A DNA stretch of 64,000 bases from Streptomyces marispadix. GTDB lineage: Bacteria > Actinomycetota > Actinomycetes > Streptomycetales > Streptomycetaceae. Below the pieces are notes generated by a model. The model was not told where the DNA came from and searched no databases. It saw only the letters and a program-made list of their open reading frames with translations. The stretch is taken from the NCBI RefSeq assembly GCF_022524345.1, contig NZ_JAKWJU010000002.1, forward strand, positions 5,060,501-5,124,500, given 5' to 3'. Numbering within the stretch: the stretch's first letter is position 1; the number at the start of each line of letters is the position of its first letter. The translations under genes and the position numbers were made by a program. Of this stretch, positions 35,377-46,721 are shown in pieces.

Positions 35377-36582
35377 ATGGAAATCGTCATCCTTGTTGCA
35401 GTCATCGCCGTGGTCCTGCTGGCCACCGTCAGCGGGCTCGTCGTCAGCGGCCGCAGGAAGAAGGCCGCCCGCGAGAAGCCCGCCGCCACCAGGGGCACGG
35501 CCACCGCACCCGCCGAACCCCGTGTGGGCGACGAGGCGGTGGGCACCGCCGAAGCGCCCCGAAGAACGATCGAGGAGGTCGGCCTCCCGGAGGCCGAGGC
35601 CGAGGCGCCCGCCGCTCCGGCCCCCGCCGAGCCCGCGATCGAGATCCCGGAGCCGACCGCCGGCAGGCTCGTAAGGCTGCGCTCCCGGCTCTCCCGCTCG
35701 CAGAACACCCTGGGCAAGGGCCTTCTCACGCTGCTCTCCCGTGAGCATCTCGACGATGCGACCTGGGAGGAGATCGAGGACACGCTGCTGACGGCCGACG
35801 TGGGCGTGGCACCCACGCAGGAGCTGGTCGAGCGCCTCCGTGAGCGGGTACGGGTCCTCGGCACCCGCACGCCGGAGGAGCTGCGCGGGCTGCTGCGCGC
35901 CGAACTGCTCACGCTGGTGGGCCCGGACCTGGACCGTACGGTCCACACCGAGACCGCGGGCCCGGTCGACCGTCCCGGTGTCGCACTGGTCGTCGGGGTC
36001 AACGGCACCGGCAAGACCACCACCACCGGCAAGCTCGCCCGAGTGCTGGTGGCCGACGGCAAGTCCGTGGTGCTCGGCGCCGCCGACACCTTCCGTGCCG
36101 CCGCAGCCGACCAGTTGGAGACCTGGGGCAAGCGCGTCGGTGCCCGCACCGTGCGCGGACCCGAGGGCGGCGACCCGGCGTCCGTGGCCTTCGAGGCCGT
36201 CAAGGAGGGCACCGAGCAGGGCGCCGAGGTGGTGCTGATCGACACCGCGGGGCGGCTGCACACCAAGACCGGGCTCATGGACGAGCTGGGCAAGGTCAAG
36301 CGCGTCGTGGAGAAGCAGGGCCCGGTCGACGAGGTGCTGCTCGTCCTCGACGCCACCACCGGTCAGAACGGACTCGTACAGGCACGGGTCTTCGCCGAGG
36401 TCGTGGACGTCACCGGCATCGTGCTCACGAAGCTGGACGGTACGGCCAAGGGCGGCATCGTCGTCTCGGTACAGCGTGAACTGGGCGTACCCGTAAAGCT
36501 GATCGGGCTCGGGGAAGGCGCGGACGACCTGGCGCCGTTCGAGCCGGAGGCTTTCGTCGACGCGCTGATCGGCGGGGATTGA
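35377..36582 (+). CDS. ftsY: Signal recognition particle receptor FtsY
   Basis: A 401-residue SRP receptor GTPase. It begins with a membrane segment (MEIVILVAVIAVVLLATVSGLVV), then an acidic Ala/Pro/Glu-rich linker, then the NG domain. G motifs: GVNGTGKTTTTGKLA (P loop), DTFRAAAADQLE, DTAGRLHTK, TKLDGTAKGG and GLGEGADDL. The N-terminal membrane anchor is common in actinobacterial FtsY. Its partner Ffh is encoded in the same window. A strong hairpin at 36656-36698 ends the transcript. Confidence 0.96.
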   Translation: MEIVILVAVIAVVLLATVSGLVVSGRRKKAAREKPAATRGTATAPAEPRVGDEAVGTAEAPRRTIEEVGLPEAEAEAPAAPAPAEPAIEIPEPTAGRLVRLRSRLSRSQNTLGKGLLTLLSREHLDDATWEEIEDTLLTADVGVAPTQELVERLRERVRVLGTRTPEELRGLLRAELLTLVGPDLDRTVHTETAGPVDRPGVALVVGVNGTGKTTTTGKLARVLVADGKSVVLGAADTFRAAAADQLETWGKRVGARTVRGPEGGDPASVAFEAVKEGTEQGAEVVLIDTAGRLHTKTGLMDELGKVKRVVEKQGPVDEVLLVLDATTGQNGLVQARVFAEVVDVTGIVLTKLDGTAKGGIVVSVQRELGVPVKLIGLGEGADDLAPFEPEAFVDALIGGD

Positions 36583-36655
36583 CCGCGCGGGACTCGGCGG
36601 ACGGCGTTCCGCGAGCCCCGCGTGGCCGCGGCGAGCGCACGGGTCCGCAATGCGG

Positions 36656-36698
36656 CGCCCCGCCCCCGGTGCCTCAAGTCAGGCCGGGGGGCGGGGCG
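36656..36698. terminator. GC-rich terminator between ftsY and the prim-pol gene
   Basis: CGCCCCGCCCCCGG pairs with CCGGGGGGCGGGGCG with one bulged base; it lies between convergent genes and ends in GTTGCC. Confidence 0.6.
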
Positions 36699-36835
36699 TT
36701 GCCACGTCCGGACGGCTCGTGCGCCGGGTATGGCTCGCGTGACTCACGTGGCTCTCGGTTTCCGGATGTGGGGCGTATGCGCCGGGCGTACCGTCCCGGC
36801 CGTCGCCGGCCGGGCGGGAAGAGCCGGGAGCCGGG

Positions 36836-37531
36836 TCAGGCCGCCGAGCGGTTGGACACATACGCGAGCGTGCCCAGCAGCAGCCTCGCCTGTGGCGGAC
36901 GGGCCGTGGCCTCCAGCGTCGGCTGTCGCAGCCAGCGCACCGCGCCGAGCCCGCCGCGGTCCGACGGCGGCGCCGTGACGTACTCGCCCTCGCCGAGGCC
37001 CCGCAGATCGAGCCGGGCGTCGTCCCAGCCCATCCGGTAGAGAAGTTCGGGCAGTTCGGCGGCGGCGCCGGGGGCGACGAAGAACCAGGCACGGCCGTGC
37101 GGCGCCAGGGCCACGGGCCCCAGCGGCAGACCCATGCGTTCAAGTCTTACGAGCGCGTGCCGTCCGGCGGCCTCGGCGACCTCGATGACGTCGAAGTGGC
37201 GGCCCGTGGGCAGCAGCAGCGCGGCGCCGGGGCACTGCGCCCAGGCCGCGGTCACCTCGTCGAAGGGCGCGCCTGGCGGCACTTCGAGTGAGGCGTCGAG
37301 CGGGTGCGCTCCGGGCGCGGGGCAGACCGCCGCGCCGCATGAGCATTCCGTACGCCCCCCGGCTCCACGCGCGGCCCTTGCGCCGGGGACCACGGACCAT
37401 CCCCACAGGCCGGTGTACTCGGCGACTGCGGTGGCGGCGGAGGCGCGGTGGCGCCGGCGGGAGCCCGGGCGGAGCTGATGAGAGTCGCGGATGCCGCCCA
37501 GACCGCTGATGGCGCCGATCGTGAATCCCAT
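36836..37531 (-). CDS. Bifunctional DNA primase/polymerase-like protein
   Basis: A 231-residue protein starting MGFTIGAISGLGGIRDSHQLRPG at an ATG with GGAGGGAGC upstream. It resembles the prim-pol family member found next to nsdA in streptomycetes: AVAEYTGLWGWSVVPGARA, a cysteine cluster ECSCGAAVCPAPGAHPLD, then AALLLPTGRHFDVIEVAEAAGRHAL. The primase catalytic carboxylates are not obvious, only the IEV strand, so the activity may be lost. It is divergent from nsdA. I am fairly sure of the family and unsure of the function. Confidence 0.72.
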   Translation of the reverse strand: MGFTIGAISGLGGIRDSHQLRPGSRRRHRASAATAVAEYTGLWGWSVVPGARAARGAGGRTECSCGAAVCPAPGAHPLDASLEVPPGAPFDEVTAAWAQCPGAALLLPTGRHFDVIEVAEAAGRHALVRLERMGLPLGPVALAPHGRAWFFVAPGAAAELPELLYRMGWDDARLDLRGLGEGEYVTAPPSDRGGLGAVRWLRQPTLEATARPPQARLLLGTLAYVSNRSAA

Positions 37532-37814
37532 GCTCCCTCCAACGGGTCCTGCCTGCCGATGGTTACGAGCGCACTGCGCACAGTGACGGGTCACATGCGT
37601 GAGCGTCCGCCCGCATCGGCCGAGTCGTGTGTCAAGTGAATCGTGTGCGGCGTCACAAGGGTTCATTCGAAGGGGTGGCGAATGGTGGCGATTCTGCGAA
37701 CCCCCTCGCCCGGCCAGTGATCGTAGGATTACTTTCGGTACACACCGACGGTGGCGGTATCGCCTCGTGGGTATGCCGGAGGCATGGGGTGTCATGGGGG
37801 CGGTGAGGGGACTG

Positions 37815-39423
37815 ATGGGGGTTTTACCGGTTGGTGAGGGCGAGAAGCTCCCCAACGAGCAGCTGAGTTCGTGGTTCATGCGCAGCGGCTGGTCGAAGGG
37901 TGAGCTTGCACGCCAAGTCAACCGCCGGGCCCGTCAGTTGGGCGCACACCACATCAGCACCGACACATCCCGCGTACGGCGCTGGCTGGACGGCGAGCAG
38001 CCTCGCGAGCCCATTCCGCGCATCCTGTCCGAGCTGTTCTCCGAGCGCTTCGGCTGCGTCGTCGCGGTCGAGGACCTCGGCCTGCGTCCCGCCCGGCCTT
38101 CCCCCGCGGCCTCCGGGGTCGATCTGCCCTGGGCCGGGCCGCAGACCGTAGCGATGATCAACGAGTTCACGCGCAGCGATCTGATGCTCGGCCGGCGAGG
38201 GTTCCTCGGCGCCTCCCTGTCTGTCTCGGCCGGACCTTCGCTGATCGAGCCGATGCAGCGCTGGCTGGTGCCGAGCCCGTCGGCGCCCGAGGCGGGGGCC
38301 GTGGGGCCTTCGGACGCCGGCTCCGCTGCCGTGACCTCCCCGCACGGCAGCGGAGCGACGTCTTCGGCCCACGGCAGCGGCGGCGGCGCGGTCGCGGCGA
38401 TGCCCGCCAGGGGCCGGTCCGCGGCGCGGCAGCGCACGGCGAAACTGTCGATGCCCGAGGTCGAACTGCTGGAGCACACCACGGTGATGTTCCGGCAGTG
38501 GGACGCCCAGTGCGGCGGCGGACTGCGCCGCAAGGCGGTCGTCGGGCAGCTCCACGAGGTGACGGACCTGCTTCAGGAGAAGCACGCGGAGCCGGTGGGA
38601 AGCCGGCTTGTTCCGTGTGACGGCCGAACTCGCCGCGCTGGCCGGGTGGATGAGCTACGACATCGGGCTCCAGTCCACCGCGCAGAAGTACTTCGTACTC
38701 GCGCTGCACGCCTCGAAGGAGGCAGGGGACCGGCCGCTCGGCTCGTACGTGCTGAGCAAGATGGGGCGGCAGATGATCCATCTCGGCCGCCCCGACGACG
38801 CGTTGGAGCTGATCCACCTCGCGCAGTACGGCAGCCGCGACGGGGCGACGGCCCGTACGCAGGCGATGCTGCACGCGATGGAGGCACGTGCGTACGCGAA
38901 CATGGGGCAGCCCGGTAAGTGCCGGCGGGCGGTGCGCATGGCCGAGGACACCTTCCAGGACGTCACTCCGGGGGACGGCGACCCGGACTGGATCCGCTTC
39001 TTCTCCGAGGGCGAACTCAACGCGGAGACCGCGCACTCCTACCGCGACCTCGCCTACTCCCAGGGGCGCAGCCCGACTTACGCGTCGATGGCGCGGCCGG
39101 CGATGGAGCGCGCCGTCGAGCTGTTCCGGCAGGAGGCGGAGGAGACCGAAGGCGGCGGCCACCGCCGCTCGTACGCGCTGAACCTGCTGGGCATGGCGAG
39201 CGTGCATCTGCTCCAGCGGGAACCGGAGCACTGCGCCTACCTGGCGGGGGAGGCGATCGACCTGGCCAGGCGCCTCCGTTCGGAACGCGTCAACAACCGC
39301 CTTCGCAGGACCGCCGCCTGGGCCGCACGCGACTTCGGGGAGGTGGCGGAGGTGGTGCAGCTCGGCGAGCGGCTGGCCGCCGAGCTGCCCGACATGGAGA
39401 CGGCGGGCGCGGCGGCGGGATGA
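37815..39423 (+). pseudogene. nsdA: NsdA, negative regulator of sporulation and antibiotic production, frameshifted and with a TTA codon
   Basis: Two adjacent frames together encode NsdA: residues from MGVLPVGEGEKLPNEQLSSWF to VGQLHEVTDLLQEKHAEPVGSRL, then in the next frame LFRVTAELAALAGWMSYDIGL to the end. The switch lies in CGGCTTGTTCCG at 38604-38615; removing one base restores a continuous S-R-L-F-R-V-T, so a single-base insertion is present. NsdA has an N-terminal helix-turn-helix-like region (TDTSRVRRWLDGEQPREPIPRIL) and a C-terminal TPR-like array. In S. coelicolor its loss raises antibiotic output and sporulation. Codon 4 is TTA (37824-37826), the leucine codon read only by the bldA tRNA, suggesting developmental control. 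ATG 37794 is an alternative start. The frameshift could be a real lesion or a sequencing error. Confidence 0.88.
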
Positions 39424-39606
39424 GCACGGGCCGCCGCACCCGCGTGCATCGGCGCACGCCACGCCTGCGTCCGCGCAAGCCACGCAGCCGTCGCGCCCAT
39501 CCGCGTACGGGGCCGCACCGGCGCCTGCCGGACCGACACGGACGGGTCTCAAAATAATTACGAACTCGTGGAACCCATCCGGGAGTTGATCCGTCCAACC
39601 CATGAC

Positions 39607-39685
39607 AACCGGCCGTGACCGGCACCCCGGACACCCGACAGGCTCCCCCCGTTTCCTGTCGTACAGGGTGCGGTCACGGCCGGTT
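39607..39685 (+). promoter_or_regulatory. Long nested stem-loop between nsdA and amtB
   Basis: AACCGGCCGTGACCG (39607-39621) and CACCC (39623-39627) pair with GGGTG (39666-39670) and CGGTCACGGCCGGTT (39671-39685): 20 bp with one bulged G. Inside, CGACAGG (39636-39642) pairs with CCTGTCG (39655-39661) around a C-rich 12-base loop. It may be the nsdA terminator, a leader element for the nitrogen operon, or a small RNA. No U tract follows. Confidence 0.65.
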
Positions 39686-39800
39686 CTGCATGCCGGGGGC
39701 GCGAAGGCGCCCGCCGCACTCTCCGTCCCGGGTCCTTCGCGTCTTCGCATGGGCGGCCTTCTCCGGCAGTTCACCGGTACGTAACACCGCGGCGCGCATC

Positions 39801-39838
39801 GTCACCGCCGCGAAACAACCCGCGGCATCGACGGAAAC
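39801..39838 (+). promoter_or_regulatory. Candidate GlnR box upstream of amtB
   Basis: GTCAC-N6-GAAAC is an exact match to the actinobacterial GlnR half-site. A second GAAAC lies exactly 22 bases after the first, as the full gTnAC-N6-GaAAC-N6-gTnAC-N6-GaAAC box requires, while the second gTnAC is degenerate (CGGCA). The site is 134 bases before the amtB start. Confidence 0.6.
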
Positions 39839-39971
39839 CGAATGCGGCGACTGTTGCCGGTACACCCCCCTGGGCCACCCCGGCCACCTGGCGACCCGGC
39901 CATTCCGGTCGGCCCGCCCGTCCCGCATCCCCGTCCGTTCCACGCGGGCCGGTACTTGGAGGAGACGTCCA

Positions 39972-41668
<1,697 letters not shown>

Positions 41669-41680
41669 GGGTCGGCGGAC

Positions 41681-44625
41681 ATGAGCGGGCACACGGGGCT
41701 CCAGGACACGACGGACGGCATCGACCCGGACGGCGGCGACGACGAGGCCGACGCGGCCGGCGGCGCCGGTCCGGACGATGCGGCCGGCGCCGCCGATGCG
41801 ATCGGCGGCGATCCGGACGGTGGGGGCGGCTACGCCGCGGCCCGGCTGCGTCTCCTCCGCGGCGACGACGGCACAGCGGCGGGTGCTCCCCGCCGTGCCG
41901 AACTGGCGCGGCTGACCGACCGGTGGCTGGCCGGTCTGCTGGGGGACGCCGGACCGGGCGTCGCCCTCGTCGCCGTCGGCGGCTACGGGCGGGGCGAACT
42001 CTCGCCGCGCAGCGACCTGGATCTGCTGCTGCTCCACGACGGCAAGGCAGGCACCGGCGGGATCTCCCGCATCGCCGACCGGGTCTGGTATCCCGTCTGG
42101 GACCTGGGGATCGCGCTGGACCACTCCGTGCGTACGGCGGCGGAGGCACGTGCCACCGCCAAGGAGGATCTAAAGGTCCAGCTCGGTCTTCTCGACGCCC
42201 GGCACATCGCGGGCGACGAGACGCTCACCGACGGGCTGCGCACCGGGCTGCTCGCGCAGTGGCGGGCGGAGGCCCCCAGGCGGCTGCCCGAGCTGAGGGA
42301 ACTGGCGGAGGAACGGGCGCGCACGCACGGCGAGTTGCGCTTCCTGCTGGAGCCCGATCTGAAGGAGGCACGCGGAGGGCTGCGGGACGCCACGGCCCTG
42401 CGCGCGGTCGCCGCGTCATGGCTTGCGGACGCGCCGCGCGACGGGCTGGCGCGGGCGCGGGAGTCGCTGCTGGACGTGCGCGACGTACTGCATCTGTCGA
42501 CGGGCCGTGCCACCGACCGGCTCGCTCTCCAGGACCAGGACCAGATCGCGGCGGCCGCCGGCCTCGCCGACGCGGACGCACTGCTGCGGCATGTGTACGA
42601 GTCGGCGCGGACCATCGCCTACGCCGCCGACGTGACCTGGCGCGAGGTGGGCCGGGTGCTGAAGGCGCGCGGGGGGCGCACTTCACGCCTGCGGGGGCTG
42701 CTGGGCGGCGGCGCTTCGGGCGCCCGGCGCACCCGGCTCACGGCGGCGAACCAGGCGGTGGACGGTGAACGCACGCCGCTCGCCGAGGGCGTCGTCGAGC
42801 ACGAGGGCGAGGCCGCCCTGGCGCGCACCGCCCGCCCCGAACGCGATCCCGTACTGCCGCTGCGTGCGGCGGCGGCAGCCGCACAGGCCCAACTGCCGCT
42901 CGCGCTGCCCGCGGTACGCAGGCTCACGGCCGCGGCCGAACTGCCCGTGCCATGGCCCGCGGAGGCCCGCGAGGAGTTCGTCACGCTGCTCGGCGCGGGT
43001 GAGGCGACGGTGCCGGTGTGGGAGGCGCTGGACGCCGAGGGCCTGATCGGCCGGCTGCTGCCCGACTGGGAGCGGGTGCGCTGCCGCCCGCAGCGCAATC
43101 CCGTGCACCGCTTCACCGTCGACCGCCACCTCGTGGAGACGGCCGTACGTGCCTCGGCGCTGACCCGCCGGGTGCAGCGGCCCGACCTGCTGCTGGTGGC
43201 CGCGCTGCTGCACGACATCGGCAAGGGCTGGCCCGGCGACCACTCCGTGGTGGGCGAGACGATCGCCTACGACATGGCCCGGCGCATGGGCTTCGACGCC
43301 GCGGACGCGGACGTGCTCGCCACGCTCGTACGGCATCACCTGCTGCTGGTGGAGACGGCGACGCGGCGCGACCTGGACGACCCGGCGACGATCCGTTCGG
43401 TGGCGGACGTGGTGCGCGGCGTGGGAACGCTGGAGCTGCTGCACGCGCTGACGGAGGCCGACGCGCTCGCCACCGGGCCAGCCGCGTGGTCGGCGTGGCG
43501 GGGCACGCTCGTGGCGGACCTGGTCAAGCGGGTCGGCGGGGTGCTCGCGGGGGAGGCGGTGGAGGAGCACACGGAACCGTTCGTGCCGTCGGCGGAGGCC
43601 GAACGCCTCGCGGTCGAGGCATGGCGTGCGCTGGGGGGCCGGCGCTCGCGCTCAGCACGCCGGGCACGTCGAGTGCGGCGGGGGAGCACGCGGAGGGCGA
43701 GCACGGCGGCGGTCGCCACGGCGATCCGCGCGGCGGCGGCGGACGCCACGGCGGCGGACACCAGGGTGACGTGGAGCCGTCCGTCGCCCCGGTCGGTGCC
43801 GAGCTGCTGGTCGCCGTCCCGGCACGTCCCGCGTCCGGGCACCCCGAAGACCCCGCAGGCGCCCGGGAGTTGACCGTGCCCGGACACCTGGCGGCGGGCG
43901 GCGGGCCCGGTCAGCCCGGCGCCCCCGGCGGCAGCGGACCGTATGCGATGGGCGTGCTCCCGGCGGTCGCGGGCGTGCTCGCGCTGCACCGGATGACCGT
44001 ACGGGCGGCGGACCTGCGCCTGATGCGGCTCCCGGCCGAGGTGGCGGAGGGCGTGACGGAGGGTGCGACGGAGGGAGCGCCCGCCGCGCACGTCGGCGAC
44101 GGAGACACCGGTGCGCCCGGCGCCTCCGATGCACCCGGCGCCTCCGAGGCCCCAGCAGCGGACGCTTCCGTACTGCTGCTCTCGTGGCGGGTGGCCGCCG
44201 AGTACGGCTCGCTGCCTGCCGCGCCACGGCTCCGCGCGGACCTCGCGCGGGCGCTGGACGGCTCACTGGACATCGCCGCCCGTCTCGCCGAGCGCGAGGC
44301 CGCCTACCGCGGGCCGAGGCGGCGCCGGACCGGGCGTCAGGCACCGCCGCCGCGCGTCACGGTGGCGAGGGGCGGTTCGCAGTCCGCGACGGTGCTGGAG
44401 GTACGGGCCCAGGACGCCCCCGGTCTGCTGTACCGCATCGGGCGGGCGCTGGAGGGCGCCGGTGTGCTGGTACGCAGTGCACACGTCAGCACGCTCGGCG
44501 CCAACGCCGTCGACGCCTTCTATCTCACGGGGGCCGACGGTGCCCCGCTGCCCTCCACCGAGGCGGCCGGGCTCGCACGCGAACTCGAAGCGGAGCTGGG
44601 CGCGGCTCCGGAGGAGGAGACGTAG
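41681..44625 (+). pseudogene. glnD: [Protein-PII] nucleotidyltransferase GlnD, frameshifted
   Basis: The first frame (41681 to about 43638) encodes the nucleotidyltransferase domain (VAVGGYGRGELSPRSDLDLLLLHD, with the G-G-x-G-R and D-x-D motifs) and the HD domain (LLVAALLHDIGKGWPGDHSVVG). The reading frame then needs to shift at the G6 run 43633-43638; from there the second frame carries ALALSTPGTSSAAG and two ACT domains (SATVLEVRAQDAPGLLYRIGRAL) to 44625. One missing G would explain it. Without correction the protein would lose its glutamine-sensing ACT domains. Repetitive linkers (EGVTEGATEGAP, GAPGASDAPGASEAP) make the joined protein about 980 residues, longer than usual. A homopolymer sequencing error is quite possible. 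GlnD adenylylates GlnK at low nitrogen. Confidence 0.9.
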
Positions 44626-44628
44626 CAA

Positions 44629-44696
44629 CGCGGCCCCGGTACGCACCCGGCCCCGGTACGCGCGCGGCCCCGGTACGCACGCGGCCCCGGTACGCA
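44629..44696. repeat. Tandem repeat array A after glnD
   Basis: Four units of 16-18 bases, each containing the identical core CGGCCCCGGTACGC, directly after the glnD stop. Confidence 0.85.
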
Positions 44697-44857
44697 GGCG
44701 CACCTCGGCACGTAGCCGCACAGCGCACCGACAGAACCCTGTACACCCAACGATGCGGTGAGCACTGCTCTCGCGTCGAAGCGCCGCTCTCTTCTGTCGC
44801 ACCGCGCACCCCCGCAGACCGCTGCTCTCCGAGCGGAGCAGTGCTCTCCCGGGGAGG

Positions 44858-44980
44858 CACCGCTCACTCGCTCAACCACCGCTCACCCAGCGGGACATCG
44901 CTCACGCCACGGAGCACCGCTCACTCGGCCAACCACCGCTCACGCCACAGAGCACCGCTCACCCAGCAGACCGCCGCTCG
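44858..44980. repeat. Tandem repeat array B before ffh
   Basis: About seven units of 18-20 bases, each starting near CACCGCTCAC and continuing variably (TCGCTCAA, CCAGCGGGA, GCCACGGAG). The array is noticeably poorer in G on the plus strand. Together with array A it fills much of the 522-base gap; no gene or promoter is clear, although the ffh promoter must lie downstream of it. Confidence 0.75.
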
Positions 44981-45147
44981 GCGCGCGGCACCTCGCGGAG
45001 ATCCGTGCCCGGCGTGTGCGTGGGCCCCGCCCTCGCGCCTGAAGCCCGTCGGCGCCCGGACCTGACCGCACTCCGCGTGGACGGATACCCTTGGAGGCCG
45101 ACTGCCGACCTGACCCAGTACCCAGACGCGAAGGATCCGCGAACGCC

Positions 45148-46701
45148 GTGTTCGACACTCTCTCCGATCGCCTCGCAGCGACCTTCAAGAACCTCCGGGG
45201 CAAGGGCCGCTTGTCCGAGGCGGACATCGACGCCACGGCGCGCGAGATCCGTATCGCCCTGCTGGAGGCGGACGTCGCCCTTCCCGTGGTGCGTGCCTTC
45301 ATCAAGCAGGTCAAGGAGCGTGCCGTCGGGAGCGAGGTCTCCCAGGCGCTGAATCCCGCACAGCAGGTCATCAAGATCGTCAACGAGGAGCTGATCGGCA
45401 TCCTCGGCGGCGAGACCCGCCGGCTGCGCTACGCGAAGAACCCTCCGACGGTCATCATGCTCGCGGGTCTCCAGGGTTCGGGTAAGACGACCCTGGCGGG
45501 CAAGCTCGGGCGCTGGCTTCAGCAACAGGGCCACACGCCGCTGCTCGTCGCCTGCGACCTCCAGCGTCCCAATGCCGTCAACCAGCTCTCGGTGGTCGCC
45601 GAGCGCGCCGGTGTCGCCGTCTTCGCCCCCGAGCCGGGCAACGGCGTGGGCGACCCGGTGAAGGTCGCCGAGGACTCGGTGGTCCACGCCCGGGAGAAGC
45701 AGCACGACGTGGTGATCGTCGACACCGCGGGCCGCCTCGGCATCGACGAGGAGCTGATGCGGCAGGCCGCCGACATCCGCGACGCGGTCAGCCCCGACGA
45801 GATCCTCTTCGTCGTCGACGCGATGATCGGCCAGGACGCGGTCACCACGGCCGAGGCGTTCCGCGACGGCGTCGGCTTCGACGGCGTGGTCCTCTCCAAG
45901 CTCGACGGCGACGCTCGCGGCGGTGCGGCCCTCTCCGTCGCCCAGGTCACGGGCAAGCAGATCATGTTCGCCTCCAACGGCGAGAAGCTGGACGACTTCG
46001 ACGCGTTCCACCCGGACCGCATGGCGTCCCGCATCCTCGGCATGGGCGACGTACTGACGCTCATCGAGAAGGCCGAGCAGACCTTCAGCCAGCAAGAGGC
46101 CGAGAAGATGGCCGCGAAGCTGCAGAAGGGGCCGAAGGAGTTCACGCTCGACGACTTCCTGGCGCAGATGGAGCAGGTCCGCAAGATGGGCTCCCTGTCC
46201 AAGCTGCTCGGGATGATGCCCGGCATGGGCCAGATGAAGGAGCAGATCAACGACCTCGACGAGCGCGAGGTCGACCGCACGGCCGCGATCATCAAGTCGA
46301 TGACGCCTGCCGAGCGCGCCGAGCCCACCATGATCAACGGTTCACGCCGCGCCCGTATCGCACGGGGTTCCGGCGTCGAGGTGAGCGCGGTGAAGAACCT
46401 CGTCGAGCGGTTCTTCGAGGCGCGCAAGATGATGTCGCGCATGGCCCAGGGCGGCGGCATGCCGGGGATGCCGGGGATGCCCGGCATGGGCGGCGGAGGC
46501 AAGAAGAAGCCGAAGCAGCAGAAGAAGGCCAAGGGCAAGCGCCAGTCGGGCAACCCGATGAAGCGCAAGCAGGAGGAGCAGGCCGCCGCCCAGCGCAAGG
46601 CGGCGGGCGCGGGCAGCGCCTTCGGCGGTTCGGGCGCGGGACAGGGCCCTGAGGAGTTCGAACTTCCTCAGGAGTTCAAGGACATGCTCCCCCCGAAGTG
46701 A
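45148..46701 (+). CDS. ffh: Signal recognition particle protein Ffh
   Basis: A 517-residue SRP GTPase that binds signal peptides and 4.5S RNA and delivers ribosomes to FtsY. N domain FDTLSDRLAATFKNLRGKGRLSEADID; G domain GLQGSGKTTLAGKLG, DLQRPNAVNQL, DTAGRLGIDEEL, SKLDGDARGGAAL; M domain LLGMMPGMGQMKEQI and SRRARIARGSG, which contacts RNA. The C-terminus has a Met/Gly/Pro stretch (GMPGMPGMPGMGGGG) and a Lys-rich tail. The GTG at 45148 is the conserved start. Confidence 0.97.
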   Translation: MFDTLSDRLAATFKNLRGKGRLSEADIDATAREIRIALLEADVALPVVRAFIKQVKERAVGSEVSQALNPAQQVIKIVNEELIGILGGETRRLRYAKNPPTVIMLAGLQGSGKTTLAGKLGRWLQQQGHTPLLVACDLQRPNAVNQLSVVAERAGVAVFAPEPGNGVGDPVKVAEDSVVHAREKQHDVVIVDTAGRLGIDEELMRQAADIRDAVSPDEILFVVDAMIGQDAVTTAEAFRDGVGFDGVVLSKLDGDARGGAALSVAQVTGKQIMFASNGEKLDDFDAFHPDRMASRILGMGDVLTLIEKAEQTFSQQEAEKMAAKLQKGPKEFTLDDFLAQMEQVRKMGSLSKLLGMMPGMGQMKEQINDLDEREVDRTAAIIKSMTPAERAEPTMINGSRRARIARGSGVEVSAVKNLVERFFEARKMMSRMAQGGGMPGMPGMPGMGGGGKKKPKQQKKAKGKRQSGNPMKRKQEEQAAAQRKAAGAGSAFGGSGAGQGPEEFELPQEFKDMLPPK

Positions 46702-46721
46702 AGCATCGGGCGCGGGGGCGG

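Noticed and set aside
39615..39971. N-terminal extension of AmtB from 39615
   Set aside because: It would translate through the long stem-loop and the GlnR box; the family begins with the hydrophobic helix after the TTG at 39972.
44858..44980. Array B considered as CRISPR or as an attachment site
   Set aside because: Units are degenerate, without unique spacers, and there is no integrase or tRNA nearby.
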